Source of the DNA: Pseudooceanicola marinus
Lineage (GTDB): Bacteria; Pseudomonadota; Alphaproteobacteria; Rhodobacterales; Rhodobacteraceae
NCBI RefSeq assembly: GCF_002786295.1
Contig: NZ_PGTC01000017.1
Span: forward strand, 390,861 to 454,860
Direction: 5' to 3'
DNA: 64,000 bases
How positions within the stretch are numbered: position 1 is the stretch's first letter; the number at the start of each line of letters is the position of its first letter. Under the pieces are notes generated by a model. It worked only from the letters and a program-made list of their open reading frames with translations, did no database searches and had not been told where the DNA came from. A program made the position numbers and the translations under genes. Shown here in pieces: positions 1-8,384 of this stretch.

Positions 1-219
1 CGGCAGGGCGGCGGCGGCCTCGGCGATCATCTTAACCGCACGGAACCCCACCGGATTGCCGGCGAACCCGGTTCGTGTCAGAGAGGCCGCATCCCGGGGG
101 CTCCAGGTGACACGCCCGGCGGAGTGATAGGCGATCACCCGTCCCGTGGCCGAGGCCTTGCGCTCCGGTGCGGTGACCGGGCCTGCGCTGTCGCGACGGA
201 AATAGTCGATGACCCCCAT
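1..219 (-). CDS. GTA/HK97-type phage portal protein, N-terminal fragment
   Basis: The first 73 residues of a protein that continues past the left edge. The start MGVIDYFRR and the later stretch GFAGNPVGFRAVKMIAEAA match the N-terminus of HK97-family portal proteins, which form the dodecameric vertex through which DNA is packaged. It lies downstream of a large terminase on the same strand, as in the Rhodobacter capsulatus GTA cluster, where g2 is terminase and g3 is portal. The start ATG at 219 is preceded on the minus strand by a GGAGAGACGC ribosome site. The GTA assignment is inferred from gene order and the Rhodobacterales context; an ordinary prophage is the alternative. Confidence 0.8.
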   Translation of the reverse strand, partial: MGVIDYFRRDSAGPVTAPERKASATGRVIAYHSAGRVTWSPRDAASLTRTGFAGNPVGFRAVKMIAEAAAALP

Positions 220-365
220 GCGTCTCTCCTTCATTGCCTTGCGGTCGTTGCCTGCCGGGCACCGCATGTCGGCGCTCCGTTGCGAAGAAATCTCTGATCA
301 ATTTCTTAAGAAGCGCCTCGGTCACCGTGCGCTGCCCCGGCCCTCACCTCTCAACACGCTGTTCC

Positions 366-410
366 GAAAACGAAAAAGGGCGCCGACCCTCCCGGATCGA
401 CGCCCCTTTC
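366..410 (-). terminator. Intrinsic terminator-like hairpin between terminase and portal genes
   Basis: Read on the minus strand, a GC-rich stem (GGGGCG... pairing with ...CGCCC) is followed by CTTTTTCGTTTT. It lies after the terminase stop and before the portal gene. A smaller perfect hairpin (CAAAGCC/GGCTTTG, 422-440) sits just upstream of it. Confidence 0.55.
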
Positions 411-449
411 GCACTTTGCTGCAAAGCCACGGAGGCTTTGCAAATCACC

Positions 450-1856
450 CTAAAGCACCCGCAACTGCGGCTTCTTGCGCGGGGCGGCACTCAGCATCAG
501 CTCATGCAGCGCCCAGACCAGGGCATCCAACCGATCCGGGCTGCCCAGCCCTTCCCAACCCTGCCGCGTCATCTGCGCCAGCTGGTCCTCCAGCGCACCC
601 AGGCCCCGGACGTGCAACACGCGCCCCTGCTCGTAAAGCGCCGCCACAGGCTCCGCCCGGGCGGCTTTGCCCCGCACGGCACGGACCTGTTTCAGCGGCA
701 CCAGAGGATCGACCTGGCGCACCACGGCCTCCACCAGATCGCCGCCCTGGTTCACCTCGGCCACGATGCGATCCGCGCCATGGCGTTCCATCGCGGCAAT
801 AGCCGCCTCGGCCCATTGCACCGGACTGGCGGCGCGCAGGCTGGCATCTTCCAGCACATAGGCCCGCCAGTCCTGCACCGGCCCCCGTGCGCGCAGGCCG
901 GCCACCACGATCCCGCATTCGTCCGACCCGGCGTGCCCCGTCACCGGTGGATCGACCGCCACCACCACCCGGTCCAACTCGGGCACAGCGTCAACCTGCG
1001 CCGCGGCCAGCATCGCCCCGGTCCAGAGCGCGCCCTCCGCCTCGCCCATCATCAACCCATCCAGCTCCTGCCGCCCCATGCGGGTCCCGGCGTAGCGCGC
1101 GCGCACCTCCTCCAGGAAACTCTCGGCCAGATTGGCCCGGTTGGCCTCCGTCGGTGCATGGGTCGTGACCGTCGACGGGCTGTCCAGCAGCCGCTTCAGC
1201 ACGCCCACGTTGCGCGGCGTGGTGGTGACGCACACGCGGGGATCCTCTCCCAGGCGCAGGGCGAACTGCAGCATGTCCCAGGTCGCCTCCGCCCGCTTCC
1301 ACTTGGCCAGCTCATCGACCCAGGCACCATCGAACTGCGGCCCGCGCAGGGCCTCGGGATCGCCGGCGGAGAAGGCCATGGCCTCCGCCCCGTTGGGCCA
1401 GACCAACCGGCGCCGGCTGGCTTGCCACTCGGGCCGGCGGTCGGGTGGCGAGCAGGCCAAGATGCCACTTTCGCCGAAAATCATCACGTCGCGCACCTGG
1501 TCGTAGGTCTCCCCCACAAGGGCCAACCGGCTGCAGCGCCCCGGATCGCAGGGACGCGCCCCCTCGACCTGGGCGCGCACCCATTCCGACCCGGCGCGCG
1601 ACTTGCCGGCCCCGCGCCCCCCCAGGATCACCCAGGACCGCCAGGTGCCCTCGGGCGGCAGCTGATGCGGCATCGCCCAGAACTCGAATAAAAAAGGGAG
1701 AGCACGAAGCTCTCCCTCATCAAGGTCATCCAGGAACCGTTTCTGTACATCCGCATCTGCGGAGGCGATCCAGGCGGCACCCGATCGAAGCCCTTGCGGC
1801 ATCGAGGTCGATTTCGTCTCCCCCGCTCCCTGTCCCGTTCCGCTGTCGTACTCCAT
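450..1856 (-). CDS. GTA terminase large subunit (g2-like)
   Basis: DNA-packaging motor of the gene transfer agent: an ATPase drives DNA into the head and a C-terminal nuclease cuts it. The protein shows the Walker A motif GGRGAGKS in WVILGGRGAGKSRAG, a Walker B-like WVDEL about 105 residues later, and an RNase H-like nuclease half starting at VVVAVDPPVTG. The ATG at 1856 is chosen because GGAGG lies 9 nt upstream; this gives 468 residues. An in-frame ATG at 1802 has a poorer site. The start overlaps the end of the preceding g1-like gene by about 130 bp in another frame. The portal gene follows. Confidence 0.88.
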   Translation of the reverse strand: MEYDSGTGQGAGETKSTSMPQGLRSGAAWIASADADVQKRFLDDLDEGELRALPFLFEFWAMPHQLPPEGTWRSWVILGGRGAGKSRAGSEWVRAQVEGARPCDPGRCSRLALVGETYDQVRDVMIFGESGILACSPPDRRPEWQASRRRLVWPNGAEAMAFSAGDPEALRGPQFDGAWVDELAKWKRAEATWDMLQFALRLGEDPRVCVTTTPRNVGVLKRLLDSPSTVTTHAPTEANRANLAESFLEEVRARYAGTRMGRQELDGLMMGEAEGALWTGAMLAAAQVDAVPELDRVVVAVDPPVTGHAGSDECGIVVAGLRARGPVQDWRAYVLEDASLRAASPVQWAEAAIAAMERHGADRIVAEVNQGGDLVEAVVRQVDPLVPLKQVRAVRGKAARAEPVAALYEQGRVLHVRGLGALEDQLAQMTRQGWEGLGSPDRLDALVWALHELMLSAAPRKKPQLRVL

Positions 1857-2061
1857 CGAGTTTAGCCTCCATCTCCAATACAAACCGGACCCAGCTCCGG
1901 ATTTCCGTACACATCCGGGTGGCGTCCTTGACGCCGTCGACCTCTCCCGCGCGCACCCTGTCCTGCACACGTTCCAGATCTGCCGAGATGTCGCGCATTT
2001 GCCGTTCGACCGTCTCGACCGCGTCCCGCAGCCGAGCTTCTTGTTCTGCGATATTGTCCAT
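1726..2061 (-). CDS. Small coiled-coil protein at head of GTA cluster (g1-like)
   Basis: A 111-residue, highly charged protein (start MDNIAEQEARLRDAVETVERQ) with a heptad-like, coiled-coil-rich N-terminal half. It immediately precedes and overlaps the large terminase, the position of GTA g1, which is thought to act as a small terminase. The product is inferred from position and helix-rich character rather than from a motif. The ATG at 2061 is taken as the start; an upstream extension to 2202 in the same frame would run through the terminator-like hairpin at 2112-2147 and is unlikely. Confidence 0.65.
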   Translation of the reverse strand: MDNIAEQEARLRDAVETVERQMRDISADLERVQDRVRAGEVDGVKDATRMCTEIRSWVRFVLEMEAKLDGVRQRNGTGSGGDEIDLDAARASIGCRLDRLRRCGCTETVPG

Positions 2062-2111
2062 CGTCTGTTCTTTGCCTCGCGCATTATCGTTGTCCCCCCG
2101 ACACGAGCCGC

Positions 2112-2147
2112 ACGAAAAAACGGCCCTGGGGATGCCCCCGGGCCGTT
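2112..2147 (-). terminator. Strong intrinsic terminator after mltG
   Basis: Minus-strand hairpin: ACGGCCC pairs with GGGCCGT and an inner GGGG pairs with CCCC around a 3-nt loop, followed by six T residues. It lies between the mltG stop (2324) and the g1 start (2061). It either ends the fabF-mltG transcript or acts as an attenuator in the GTA leader. Confidence 0.85.
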
Positions 2148-2260
2148 CGCTCACTTGTTCCAGCATGTCACAACCTATAGGCGAGACCGTGCGTTGTGTC
2201 AAACCGGGGCACCGGACGGCCGCTGCAAGATTCCGTTAAGACGCGGCCCCGGAAACGCGA

Positions 2261-2286
2261 CAACCCGCTGCAATTGCAACGGGTTG
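2261..2286. repeat. Inverted repeat with nested GCAATTGC palindrome
   Basis: CAACCCG and CGGGTTG arms flank an inner GCAATTGC palindrome, between mltG and the GTA genes. No T-run follows on either strand, so a protein-binding site or an mRNA structure is more likely than a terminator. Confidence 0.4.
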
Positions 2287-2323
2287 CGCATAGATCTTCA
2301 TTCAACGCCGCAGCGATCCGAAC

Positions 2324-3481
2324 CTACTGGTTGGCCCGCTCCGCCTCGATCTCGCGCCAGCGCGCGACGTTGCGGTTATGCTCATCCAGGGTCTCCGCGA
2401 AGGCGTGACCACCGGTGCCATCAGCCACGAAGTAGACGTAGTCGGTGGCCTCGGGGTTCACCGCCGCCTCGATCGAGGCGCGCCCCGGGTTGGCGATCGG
2501 CGTCGGCGGCAGACCGTCGATGACATAGGTGTTGTAGGGCGTCTCGCCGCGCAGCTCACTCTGGCGCAGGCCCCGGTCCAGGACGCCCTGGCCATTGGTC
2601 ACGCCATAGATCACCGTCGGGTCCGTCTGCAGGCGCATGCCGCGCTTCAGCCGGTTCTCGAAGACGGAGGCGACGGCCCGGCGCTCGTCCGGCACGGCGG
2701 TCTCCTTCTCGATGATCGAGGCCATGATCAGCACCTCCTGCGGCGTCGCCAGAGGCAGGTCCTCCACCCGGTTCGACCAGGCTTCGGCCAGGATCGTGCT
2801 CTGACGCGCCTGCATTTCCTCGACAACCTCGGCCACCGGCTCGCCACGCGAGAACTCGTAGCTGTCGGGGGCCAGGCTGCCCTCGGCCGGGATCTCCTCG
2901 ATGGTGCCCTGCAGTTCCTCGATGGCGTTCAGCAGTTGCACCACCTGCCAGGAGGTCACGCCCTCGGCCATCTGCAGCCGGAACCGCGTGTCGGCAGAGG
3001 CCTGAACCTCGGTGAAGGCCGCGGGCACCTCTTCCACCTCGCCGGGCACGAAACGGGCGCGCTCGACGAAACGGGTGGTGGCCGGATCCAGCTCGCGCAC
3101 CAGGACGTCCGACTGGCGGACGCCGACGCGATAGACGATCTCGGTCCCACAGGTGGAGGCACCGCCCCGGGTCACGATGTCAACGATCTCTTCCATGGAG
3201 GCACCGGCGGGCACCAGGAAGGCCCCCGCCTTCAGGTCATCGGCCTTCTCGGCATAGTCGGCGCCGATGCGGAAGATCGGGGCATGGGTCACCGCGCCCT
3301 GCTCTTCCAGATTGGCACTGACCACGCGCATGTTGGAGCCACGATCCACCTGAAGGCAGATCGCCTCGGCCAGCGGACCCGGCTCCACGTATTGCCGCTG
3401 CCCCCAGATCAGGGCGCCCGCCAGCAGGAAGACGCCCACGATCAGCAGGGTGAAGCCGTTGGAGGCCACGGATTTCCACAT
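2324..3481 (-). CDS. mltG: Endolytic peptidoglycan transglycosylase MltG (YceG family)
   Basis: Inner-membrane lytic transglycosylase that cleaves nascent glycan strands and so helps set their length. The 385-residue protein has one N-terminal membrane helix (about residues 8-27, FTLLIVGVFLLAGALIWG), a LysM-like middle part and the C-terminal YceG domain. The YceG signature IMASIIEKET carries the expected catalytic Glu, and the later LQTDPTVIYG and TPYNTYVIDGLPPTPIANPG are family hallmarks. Its ATG lies 2 bp after the fabF stop, so the two are co-transcribed, an arrangement common in Rhodobacterales. A strong terminator follows at 2112-2147. Confidence 0.95.
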   Translation of the reverse strand: MWKSVASNGFTLLIVGVFLLAGALIWGQRQYVEPGPLAEAICLQVDRGSNMRVVSANLEEQGAVTHAPIFRIGADYAEKADDLKAGAFLVPAGASMEEIVDIVTRGGASTCGTEIVYRVGVRQSDVLVRELDPATTRFVERARFVPGEVEEVPAAFTEVQASADTRFRLQMAEGVTSWQVVQLLNAIEELQGTIEEIPAEGSLAPDSYEFSRGEPVAEVVEEMQARQSTILAEAWSNRVEDLPLATPQEVLIMASIIEKETAVPDERRAVASVFENRLKRGMRLQTDPTVIYGVTNGQGVLDRGLRQSELRGETPYNTYVIDGLPPTPIANPGRASIEAAVNPEATDYVYFVADGTGGHAFAETLDEHNRNVARWREIEAERANQ

Positions 3482-3483
3482 GA

Positions 3484-4743
3484 TCAGCGCACCTTGCCGA
3501 AGACCAGCGAGGCGTTGGTCCCGCCGAAGCCAAAGCTGTTGGACAGGGCCACGTCGATCTTGCGTTCCACCTTCGCATTGGGCGCCAGGTCCATCTTGGT
3601 CTCGACCGCGAGGTTTTCGAGGTTGATGGTCGGCGGCGCCACCTGGTCACGGATCGCCAGAATCGAGAAGATTGCCTCGATCGCGCCAGCCGCCCCCAGA
3701 AGGTGGCCGGTCGCGGATTTCGTCGAGGACATGGTGACCTCGGAGGCGTGATCGCCCATCAGACGCTCCACCGCGCCCAACTCGATCGTGTCGGCCATGG
3801 TCGAGGTGCCGTGCGCGTTGACGTAATCCACGTCGGCGGCGGTCAGGCCTGCGCGCTTCAGCGCCATTTCCATGCAGCGCCGCGCGCCGTCGCCGTCTTC
3901 GGAGGGCGCGGTGATGTGGTAGGCGTCGCCCGACAGACCATAGCCCAGGTACTCGCCGTAAATCTTCGCGCCACGCGCCACGGCGTGTTCGTATTCTTCC
4001 AGCACGACGATGCCGGCGCCTTCGCCCATGACGAAACCGTCGCGGTCGGCGTCATAGGGGCGGCTGGCTTTCTCGGGCTCGTCGGGGCGCTTGGTCGACA
4101 GGGCCTTGCAGGCGTTGAAGCCCGCGATGCCGATCTTGCAGATCGCGGCCTCGGCGCCACCGGCGACCATCACGTCCGCGTCGCCCCACTGGATCAGCCG
4201 GGCGGCGTCACCGATGGCATGGGCGCCCGTCGAACAGGCGGTCACGACCGAATGGTTCGGGCCCCTGAAGCCGTATTTGATCGACACCTGACCGGAGATC
4301 AGGTTGATCAGCGCGCCGGGGACGAAGAAGGGCGACACGCGGCGCGGGCCCTTTTCTTCCATCATCACGGCGGTATTGGCGATGGAGTTCAGACCACCGA
4401 TGCCCGAGCCGATCAGGACGCCGGTGCGTTCCAGGGCCTCGGTGTCCTCGGGGGTCCAGCCGGCGTCCTCGACGGCCATCTGCGCGGCCGCCAGGCCGAA
4501 CAGGATGAAGGTGTCGATCTTGCGCTGTTCCTTCGGGGCCAGCCACTGGTCGGCGTTGAAGGTGCCGTCGGTGCCATCCCCGCGCGGGACCTCGCAGGCA
4601 TAGGTGGTGGCCAGGCCTTCGGTATCAAACTGGGTGATCGGACCGGCGCCCGATTTGCCTTCCAGGATCCGGCTCCAGCTTTCCTCGACTCCGCAGGCCA
4701 GCGGGGTCACCAGGCCCAGACCGGTAACAACGACACGACGCAT
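3484..4743 (-). CDS. fabF: 3-oxoacyl-ACP synthase II (FabF)
   Basis: Condenses malonyl-ACP with acyl-ACP in fatty-acid elongation (KAS II). The 419-residue length is typical. The Cys-His-His catalytic set is visible: Cys in VVTACSTGAHAIG, His in NAHGTSTMADTIEL and His in TKSATGHLLGAAG; the C-terminus has SNSFGFGGTNASLVF. The start at MRRVVVTGLG (4743) has AAGGGG upstream; a longer in-frame extension lacks family similarity. It forms an operon with mltG and belongs to the acpP-fabF-mltG block, although an unknown gene separates it from acpP here. Confidence 0.97.
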   Translation of the reverse strand: MRRVVVTGLGLVTPLACGVEESWSRILEGKSGAGPITQFDTEGLATTYACEVPRGDGTDGTFNADQWLAPKEQRKIDTFILFGLAAAQMAVEDAGWTPEDTEALERTGVLIGSGIGGLNSIANTAVMMEEKGPRRVSPFFVPGALINLISGQVSIKYGFRGPNHSVVTACSTGAHAIGDAARLIQWGDADVMVAGGAEAAICKIGIAGFNACKALSTKRPDEPEKASRPYDADRDGFVMGEGAGIVVLEEYEHAVARGAKIYGEYLGYGLSGDAYHITAPSEDGDGARRCMEMALKRAGLTAADVDYVNAHGTSTMADTIELGAVERLMGDHASEVTMSSTKSATGHLLGAAGAIEAIFSILAIRDQVAPPTINLENLAVETKMDLAPNAKVERKIDVALSNSFGFGGTNASLVFGKVR

Positions 4744-4927
4744 GTATTCTGCCCCTTTGATTTGCTCTCCGCCCGCTCTTACCCGAGGGCGCGCCCCCGG
4801 GGCAAGACTTCCGCGTTTACCCTGACGGTTTTGGGCAGGCAAAAGCAGGGGATTGCGCCCTGGATCCCGCATGGCGGGGGCTGCCCCCGTCCCGGCCAGG
4901 GCCGGGATACTTGGGGCAAAGAGAGGA

Positions 4928-5611
4928 TCAGGCCGGCGGCGCCTCGGCCACGTAGTCGCGCAGGAAGGCGGCCAGGGCGGGCTGACGGTCGCCGATGGCC
5001 AGGGCGATCTCCCCGGCCAGGCGGCGGTCGGTCGCGTCGGGGGCGCCCTCCGCCCGGATCGCGGTCAGGCTTTCGCCGTCGGCCCACATCTGCATCGCAT
5101 GCGGCAGATCCCGGGCCCCGTGCCAGCCCGCATGGCCGCCGGCCAGTTGCACCGCCACGAAGGGCCGCTCGGCCGGCACACGGTCCAGGCAGAGCCGCGC
5201 CAGCCCGTCGCCCGCGCCGTCCAGCCAGGCGTCGAGGACCGCCAGCACCGCCATGTCCTCCTCCCGCAGCCGCCGATCCGCCGGCAACCAGGGATGGGCG
5301 TGATCCGCCGCTTCCAGCGACAGCCCGCGGAACCGTGCGCCAGCGTCGCTTCGGCGTTGCGCACAGAACAGCGCCTGGGCGTAGAACTCCAGCACCGGCT
5401 CGCTCTGCGGGGCGATCTCCACCAGCCAGGGCAGCGCCGCATAGCTGACGGGATAGAGCTCCTCCTGGTGGTGCAGCTCCTCCCAGAAGAGATGCTGCGC
5501 CTCTTCCGCGTCCCATCGGGCCGCCAAACGCCCCAGTTGCCCCGGGACGTCACGCACCCCGTAGGGGCCGTAAAGCCGGGTCCAGATCGGGTCAGACAGC
5601 TCAAGCCGCAT
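4928..5611 (-). CDS. Hypothetical protein, helical-repeat-like, between acpP and fabF
   Basis: A 227-residue soluble protein beginning MRLELSDPIWTRLYGPYGV, with WEELHHQEELYPVSYAALPWLVEIA near residue 50. This last pattern recalls helical-repeat proteins of unknown function, some of which occur near toxins; that resemblance is from memory only. No catalytic motif or membrane segment is evident. The ATG at 5611 has GGAGG 8 nt upstream, giving it preference over an upstream in-frame start at 5629. It lies on the fab strand between acpP and fabF, with about 185 bp to fabF, so it may be expressed from acpP read-through or its own promoter. Confidence 0.7.
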   Translation of the reverse strand: MRLELSDPIWTRLYGPYGVRDVPGQLGRLAARWDAEEAQHLFWEELHHQEELYPVSYAALPWLVEIAPQSEPVLEFYAQALFCAQRRSDAGARFRGLSLEAADHAHPWLPADRRLREEDMAVLAVLDAWLDGAGDGLARLCLDRVPAERPFVAVQLAGGHAGWHGARDLPHAMQMWADGESLTAIRAEGAPDATDRRLAGEIALAIGDRQPALAAFLRDYVAEAPPA

Positions 5612-5661
5612 GATCCCGCCCTCCTTCAAACCTGTTGGCAGACCTGTTGGTCCTGCTCATG

Positions 5662-5697
5662 CAAAAGGGGCCCCCGCCATCAGCAGGAGCCCCTTTC
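5662..5697 (-). terminator. Intrinsic terminator after acpP
   Basis: Minus-strand stem AAAGGGGC pairing with GCCCCTTT, with a short T-run, about 45 bp after the acpP stop. It would separate acpP, a highly expressed gene, from the downstream unknown gene and fabF. Confidence 0.65.
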
Positions 5698-5742
5698 GAT
5701 CTTGCTGCGACGGCGCATTGCTCGTCGCCTCCGTCATTGGCC

Positions 5743-5976
5743 TCAGGCCGCGTCGGAGATGAATTTCACTGCGTCGCCGAAGGTCTGGATGTTCTCGGCG
5801 GCGTCATCGGGGATCTCGATGCCGAACTCTTCTTCGAAGGCCATGACCAGCTCGACGGTGTCCAGGCTGTCTGCGCCCAGGTCGTCGATGAACGAGGCGT
5901 TCTCGGTCACTTTTTCTTCTTCCACGCCGAGATGCTCGACAACGATTTTCTTCACGCGCTCTGCGACATCGCTCAT
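5743..5976 (-). CDS. acpP: Acyl carrier protein
   Basis: A 77-residue acidic four-helix carrier of growing acyl chains. The phosphopantetheine attachment Ser is in [20 protein letters not shown]. The start [12 protein letters not shown] at 5976 gives the standard ACP length; longer in-frame extensions run through non-conserved sequence. It lies downstream of fabG on the same strand, separated by about 380 bp with a fabG terminator, so it probably has its own promoter, as is usual for acpP. Confidence 0.98.
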   Translation of the reverse strand: MSDVAERVKKIVVEHLGVEEEKVTENASFIDDLGADSLDTVELVMAFEEEFGIEIPDDAAENIQTFGDAVKFISDAA

Positions 5977-6127
5977 AGGTCTTCCCCTCACGTCACATGG
6001 GCCAACGGCCCGTTTCTTGCCTCGCCCCGGCGGGGCAGCTTCCAATGCCCTTGCGGGCTCTTCCGCCCCGCATCGCGAGGCGCGGGGCCATGGCCCCGAA
6101 GGACCCTTACCCGCAAAATCTGCGCCG

Positions 6128-6155
6128 CCTATAGCACATGGTTTCGGTAACGCAA
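6128..6155 (-). promoter_or_regulatory. Candidate promoter of acpP
   Basis: Minus strand: TTGCGT, a 16-bp spacer, then an extended -10 TGCTATAGG. It lies about 150 bp upstream of the acpP ATG and downstream of the fabG terminator. Only a consensus match supports it. The rest of 5977-6300 shows no gene. Confidence 0.4.
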
Positions 6156-6301
6156 ACGCTTTCGGGGCGTATTCCCAAGCTGGGGCCTCACGCCCGGCTC
6201 CGCAAGACGTGAGGTCCCGGCAATTGCGTCGCTTCGCCTCCCATGCGCCCGGAATTTCAGCGCCAAGTTCACAGCACACTCCCACACAACTCCTCACCAC
6301 G

Positions 6302-6334
6302 CAAAAGAAAACCCCGGGCACGAGGCCCGGGGTG
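6302..6334 (-). terminator. Intrinsic terminator after fabG
   Basis: Minus-strand perfect 8-bp stem CCCCGGGC/GCCCGGGG with a 5-nt loop, followed by TTTTCTTTT, 24 bp after the fabG stop. Confidence 0.85.
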
Positions 6335-6357
6335 CGGTCACGCGGCGCGGGGCCGGA

Positions 6358-7095
6358 TCACAGCATGGCCATGCCGCCATTGACGTGGAGCGTGGTGCCG
6401 GTGACATAGCCCGCCTCGGGGCTGGCCAGGTAGAGAACGGCGGTCGCGATCTCCTCGGGCGTGCCCATGCGGCCGGCGGGAATCTGCGCGTCGATCTTGG
6501 CCTTCTGGTCATCGTTCAGCTTTTCGGTCATCGCGGTGGCGATGAAACCGGGTGCCACGCAGTTGGCGGTGATGCCGCGGCTGGCGACCTCGTAGGCGAT
6601 GGACTTGGTCATGCCGACCATGCCGGCCTTGGCGGCGGCATAGTTCACCTGGCCCGGGTTGCCGGTGGCGCCGACGATCGAGCTGATGTTGACGATGCGG
6701 CCCCAGCGGGACTTCATCATCGGGCGCATCACGCCGCGGCACAGGCGCATGGTGGCGGTCAGGTTGATGTCGATCACCGACTGCCAATCCTCGTCGCTCA
6801 TCCGCATGAAGATCTGGTCGCGGGTGATCCCGGCGTTGTTGACCAGAATGTCGAGGCCACCCATGGCGGCGATGGCCGCCTTGGGCAGGTTGTCCACGGC
6901 TTCGGCGTCAGAGAGGTTGCAGGGCAGCACATGGGCGCGTTCGCCCAGTTCCGCGGCCAGTTCCTGCAGGGGGGCCTCGCGCGTGCCGCTCAGGCCGACC
7001 GTTGCGCCTGCACCGTGCAGCGCCTTGGCGATCGCGCCGCCGATCCCACCGCTGGCGCCGGTCACCAGCGCCACCTTGCCCGTCAGATCAAACAT
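6358..7095 (-). CDS. fabG: 3-oxoacyl-ACP reductase FabG
   Basis: NADPH-dependent reductase of the fatty-acid elongation cycle, from the short-chain dehydrogenase family. The Rossmann motif TGASGGIGGAIA is near residue 13, NNAG near residue 86, and the Ser-Tyr-Lys triad is in NISSIVGATGNPGQVNYAAAK. The C-terminal YVTGTTLHVNGGMAM is the usual FabG ending. Its 245 residues match the family. It lies between fabD (upstream) and acpP, as in most fab clusters, with GGAG before the ATG. Confidence 0.97.
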   Translation of the reverse strand: MFDLTGKVALVTGASGGIGGAIAKALHGAGATVGLSGTREAPLQELAAELGERAHVLPCNLSDAEAVDNLPKAAIAAMGGLDILVNNAGITRDQIFMRMSDEDWQSVIDINLTATMRLCRGVMRPMMKSRWGRIVNISSIVGATGNPGQVNYAAAKAGMVGMTKSIAYEVASRGITANCVAPGFIATAMTEKLNDDQKAKIDAQIPAGRMGTPEEIATAVLYLASPEAGYVTGTTLHVNGGMAML

Positions 7096-7204
7096 TCTTC
7101 AAACTCCTTTACCGCAGGGCGCCGGCACGGGGCGTGCCACCCTGCCCATTGCTGGCTGAAATATACTCTGCGGCCCGACGACTGATGCCCCCGGGCCGGT
7201 CAAC

Positions 7205-8143
7205 TCACTCGGCGGGGGTCATCACCGCGCGCACCTCGTCGGGGGTACCGACCTGTTTGCAGGCGATGGATTTCTCGATGCGGCGGATCATACCCGAAAG
7301 CGCCTTGCCCGCGCCGATCTCCCAGATCTCGGTGACGCCCTGCCCGGCCATCCAGGCCACGCTTTCGCGCCAGCGGACCGATCCGGTGACCTGCTCGACC
7401 AGCAGCGCCTTGATCTCGGCGGGGTCGGTGACGGCCTCGGCACGCACGTTGGCGACCAGGGGCACGGCGGGGGCTTTGAATTCCACCTCTGCCAGGGCCT
7501 CCTGCATCGCCTCGGCGGCGGGCTGCATCAGGGCGCAGTGGAAGGGGGCGGAGACGGGCAACAGCACGGCGCGCTTGGCGCCGCGGCCCTTGGCGATCTC
7601 CACCGCGCGCTCCACGGCGGCCTTGTTGCCGGAGATCACGACCTGGCTGGGGTCGTTGTCGTTCGCGGCCTGGCAGACCTCGCCCTGGGCCGCTTCGGAC
7701 GCAACCGCAGCGGCGGTGTCGAAATCGAGGCCCAGAAGCGCGGCCATGGCGCCTTCGCCCACGGGCACGGCGGCCTGCATGGCGCGGCCCCGGATGCGCA
7801 GCAGACGCGCGGCATCGGCGATGGAGACGCTGCCGGCAGCCGCCAGGGCGGAATATTCGCCCAGCGAATGCCCCGCGACGAAGGCCGCGCTGTCCAGCGT
7901 CAGCCCCTCGGCTTCCAGCGCGCGGAAGGCGGCCAGAGAGGTTGCCATAAGCGCCGGCTGGGCGTTCTCGGTCAGGGTCAGCTCCTCGGCCTCACCGGAC
8001 CAGATCAGCGCCGACAGGTCCTGGCCCAGGGCCTCGTTCACCTCGTCGAAGACGGCCTGCGCCTGCGGATAGCTCTCCGCCAGGGCCTGGCCCATCCCGA
8101 TGGTCTGTGCCCCCTGCCCGGGGAAGACAAATGCACGGCTCAT
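7205..8143 (-). CDS. fabD: Malonyl-CoA:ACP transacylase FabD
   Basis: Loads malonyl groups on ACP for fatty-acid synthesis. The 312-residue protein starts MSRAFVFPGQGAQTIGMG, with the nucleophilic Ser in GHSLGEYSAL near residue 93 and the catalytic His in VSAPFHCALM near residue 200. AAGGAGG precedes the ATG. It is the first gene of the minus-strand fab cluster and is divergent from the cytochrome b561-YceI gene. Confidence 0.97.
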   Translation of the reverse strand: MSRAFVFPGQGAQTIGMGQALAESYPQAQAVFDEVNEALGQDLSALIWSGEAEELTLTENAQPALMATSLAAFRALEAEGLTLDSAAFVAGHSLGEYSALAAAGSVSIADAARLLRIRGRAMQAAVPVGEGAMAALLGLDFDTAAAVASEAAQGEVCQAANDNDPSQVVISGNKAAVERAVEIAKGRGAKRAVLLPVSAPFHCALMQPAAEAMQEALAEVEFKAPAVPLVANVRAEAVTDPAEIKALLVEQVTGSVRWRESVAWMAGQGVTEIWEIGAGKALSGMIRRIEKSIACKQVGTPDEVRAVMTPAE

Positions 8144-8332
8144 GACCGCCTCCTTCTTCCGTGTTTACGGTGTTCTCTCGCTTTCGGTTGCGCCGCCAGA
8201 TAGCCGCTGCGGCCCTGCATGGCAATCGAAAGCGGCGCCGCAGAGCGGCGAAAGCGGGCCTGCGCCGGGGCATCCGTTGACGTAGGGGCTGCCGCGCACG
8301 GGCCCTTCCGGGGGTCACGCCCTGCTCACGTC

Positions 8333-8384
8333 CCAATCACGTTGGCCAGTCACCTTGGCCAGTCACGTCGGCCAATCACTTTGG
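8333..8384. repeat. Tandem array of four 13-bp units
   Basis: Four adjacent 13-bp units with no spacer: CCAATCACGTTGG, CCAGTCACCTTGG, CCAGTCACGTCGG and CCAATCACTTTGG. Two units have full CCAA/TTGG dyad ends. The array sits between the divergent fabD and b561-YceI genes, about 150 bp before the latter. The rest of the 390-bp interval shows no gene. Direct repeats on a near-helical-turn period suggest a multi-site operator. Confidence 0.75.

Noticed and set aside
234..1691. A 485-codon plus-strand open frame over the terminase gene
   Set aside because: Its translation is a Pro/His/Arg-rich shadow, while the minus strand encodes a clear terminase with Walker motifs.
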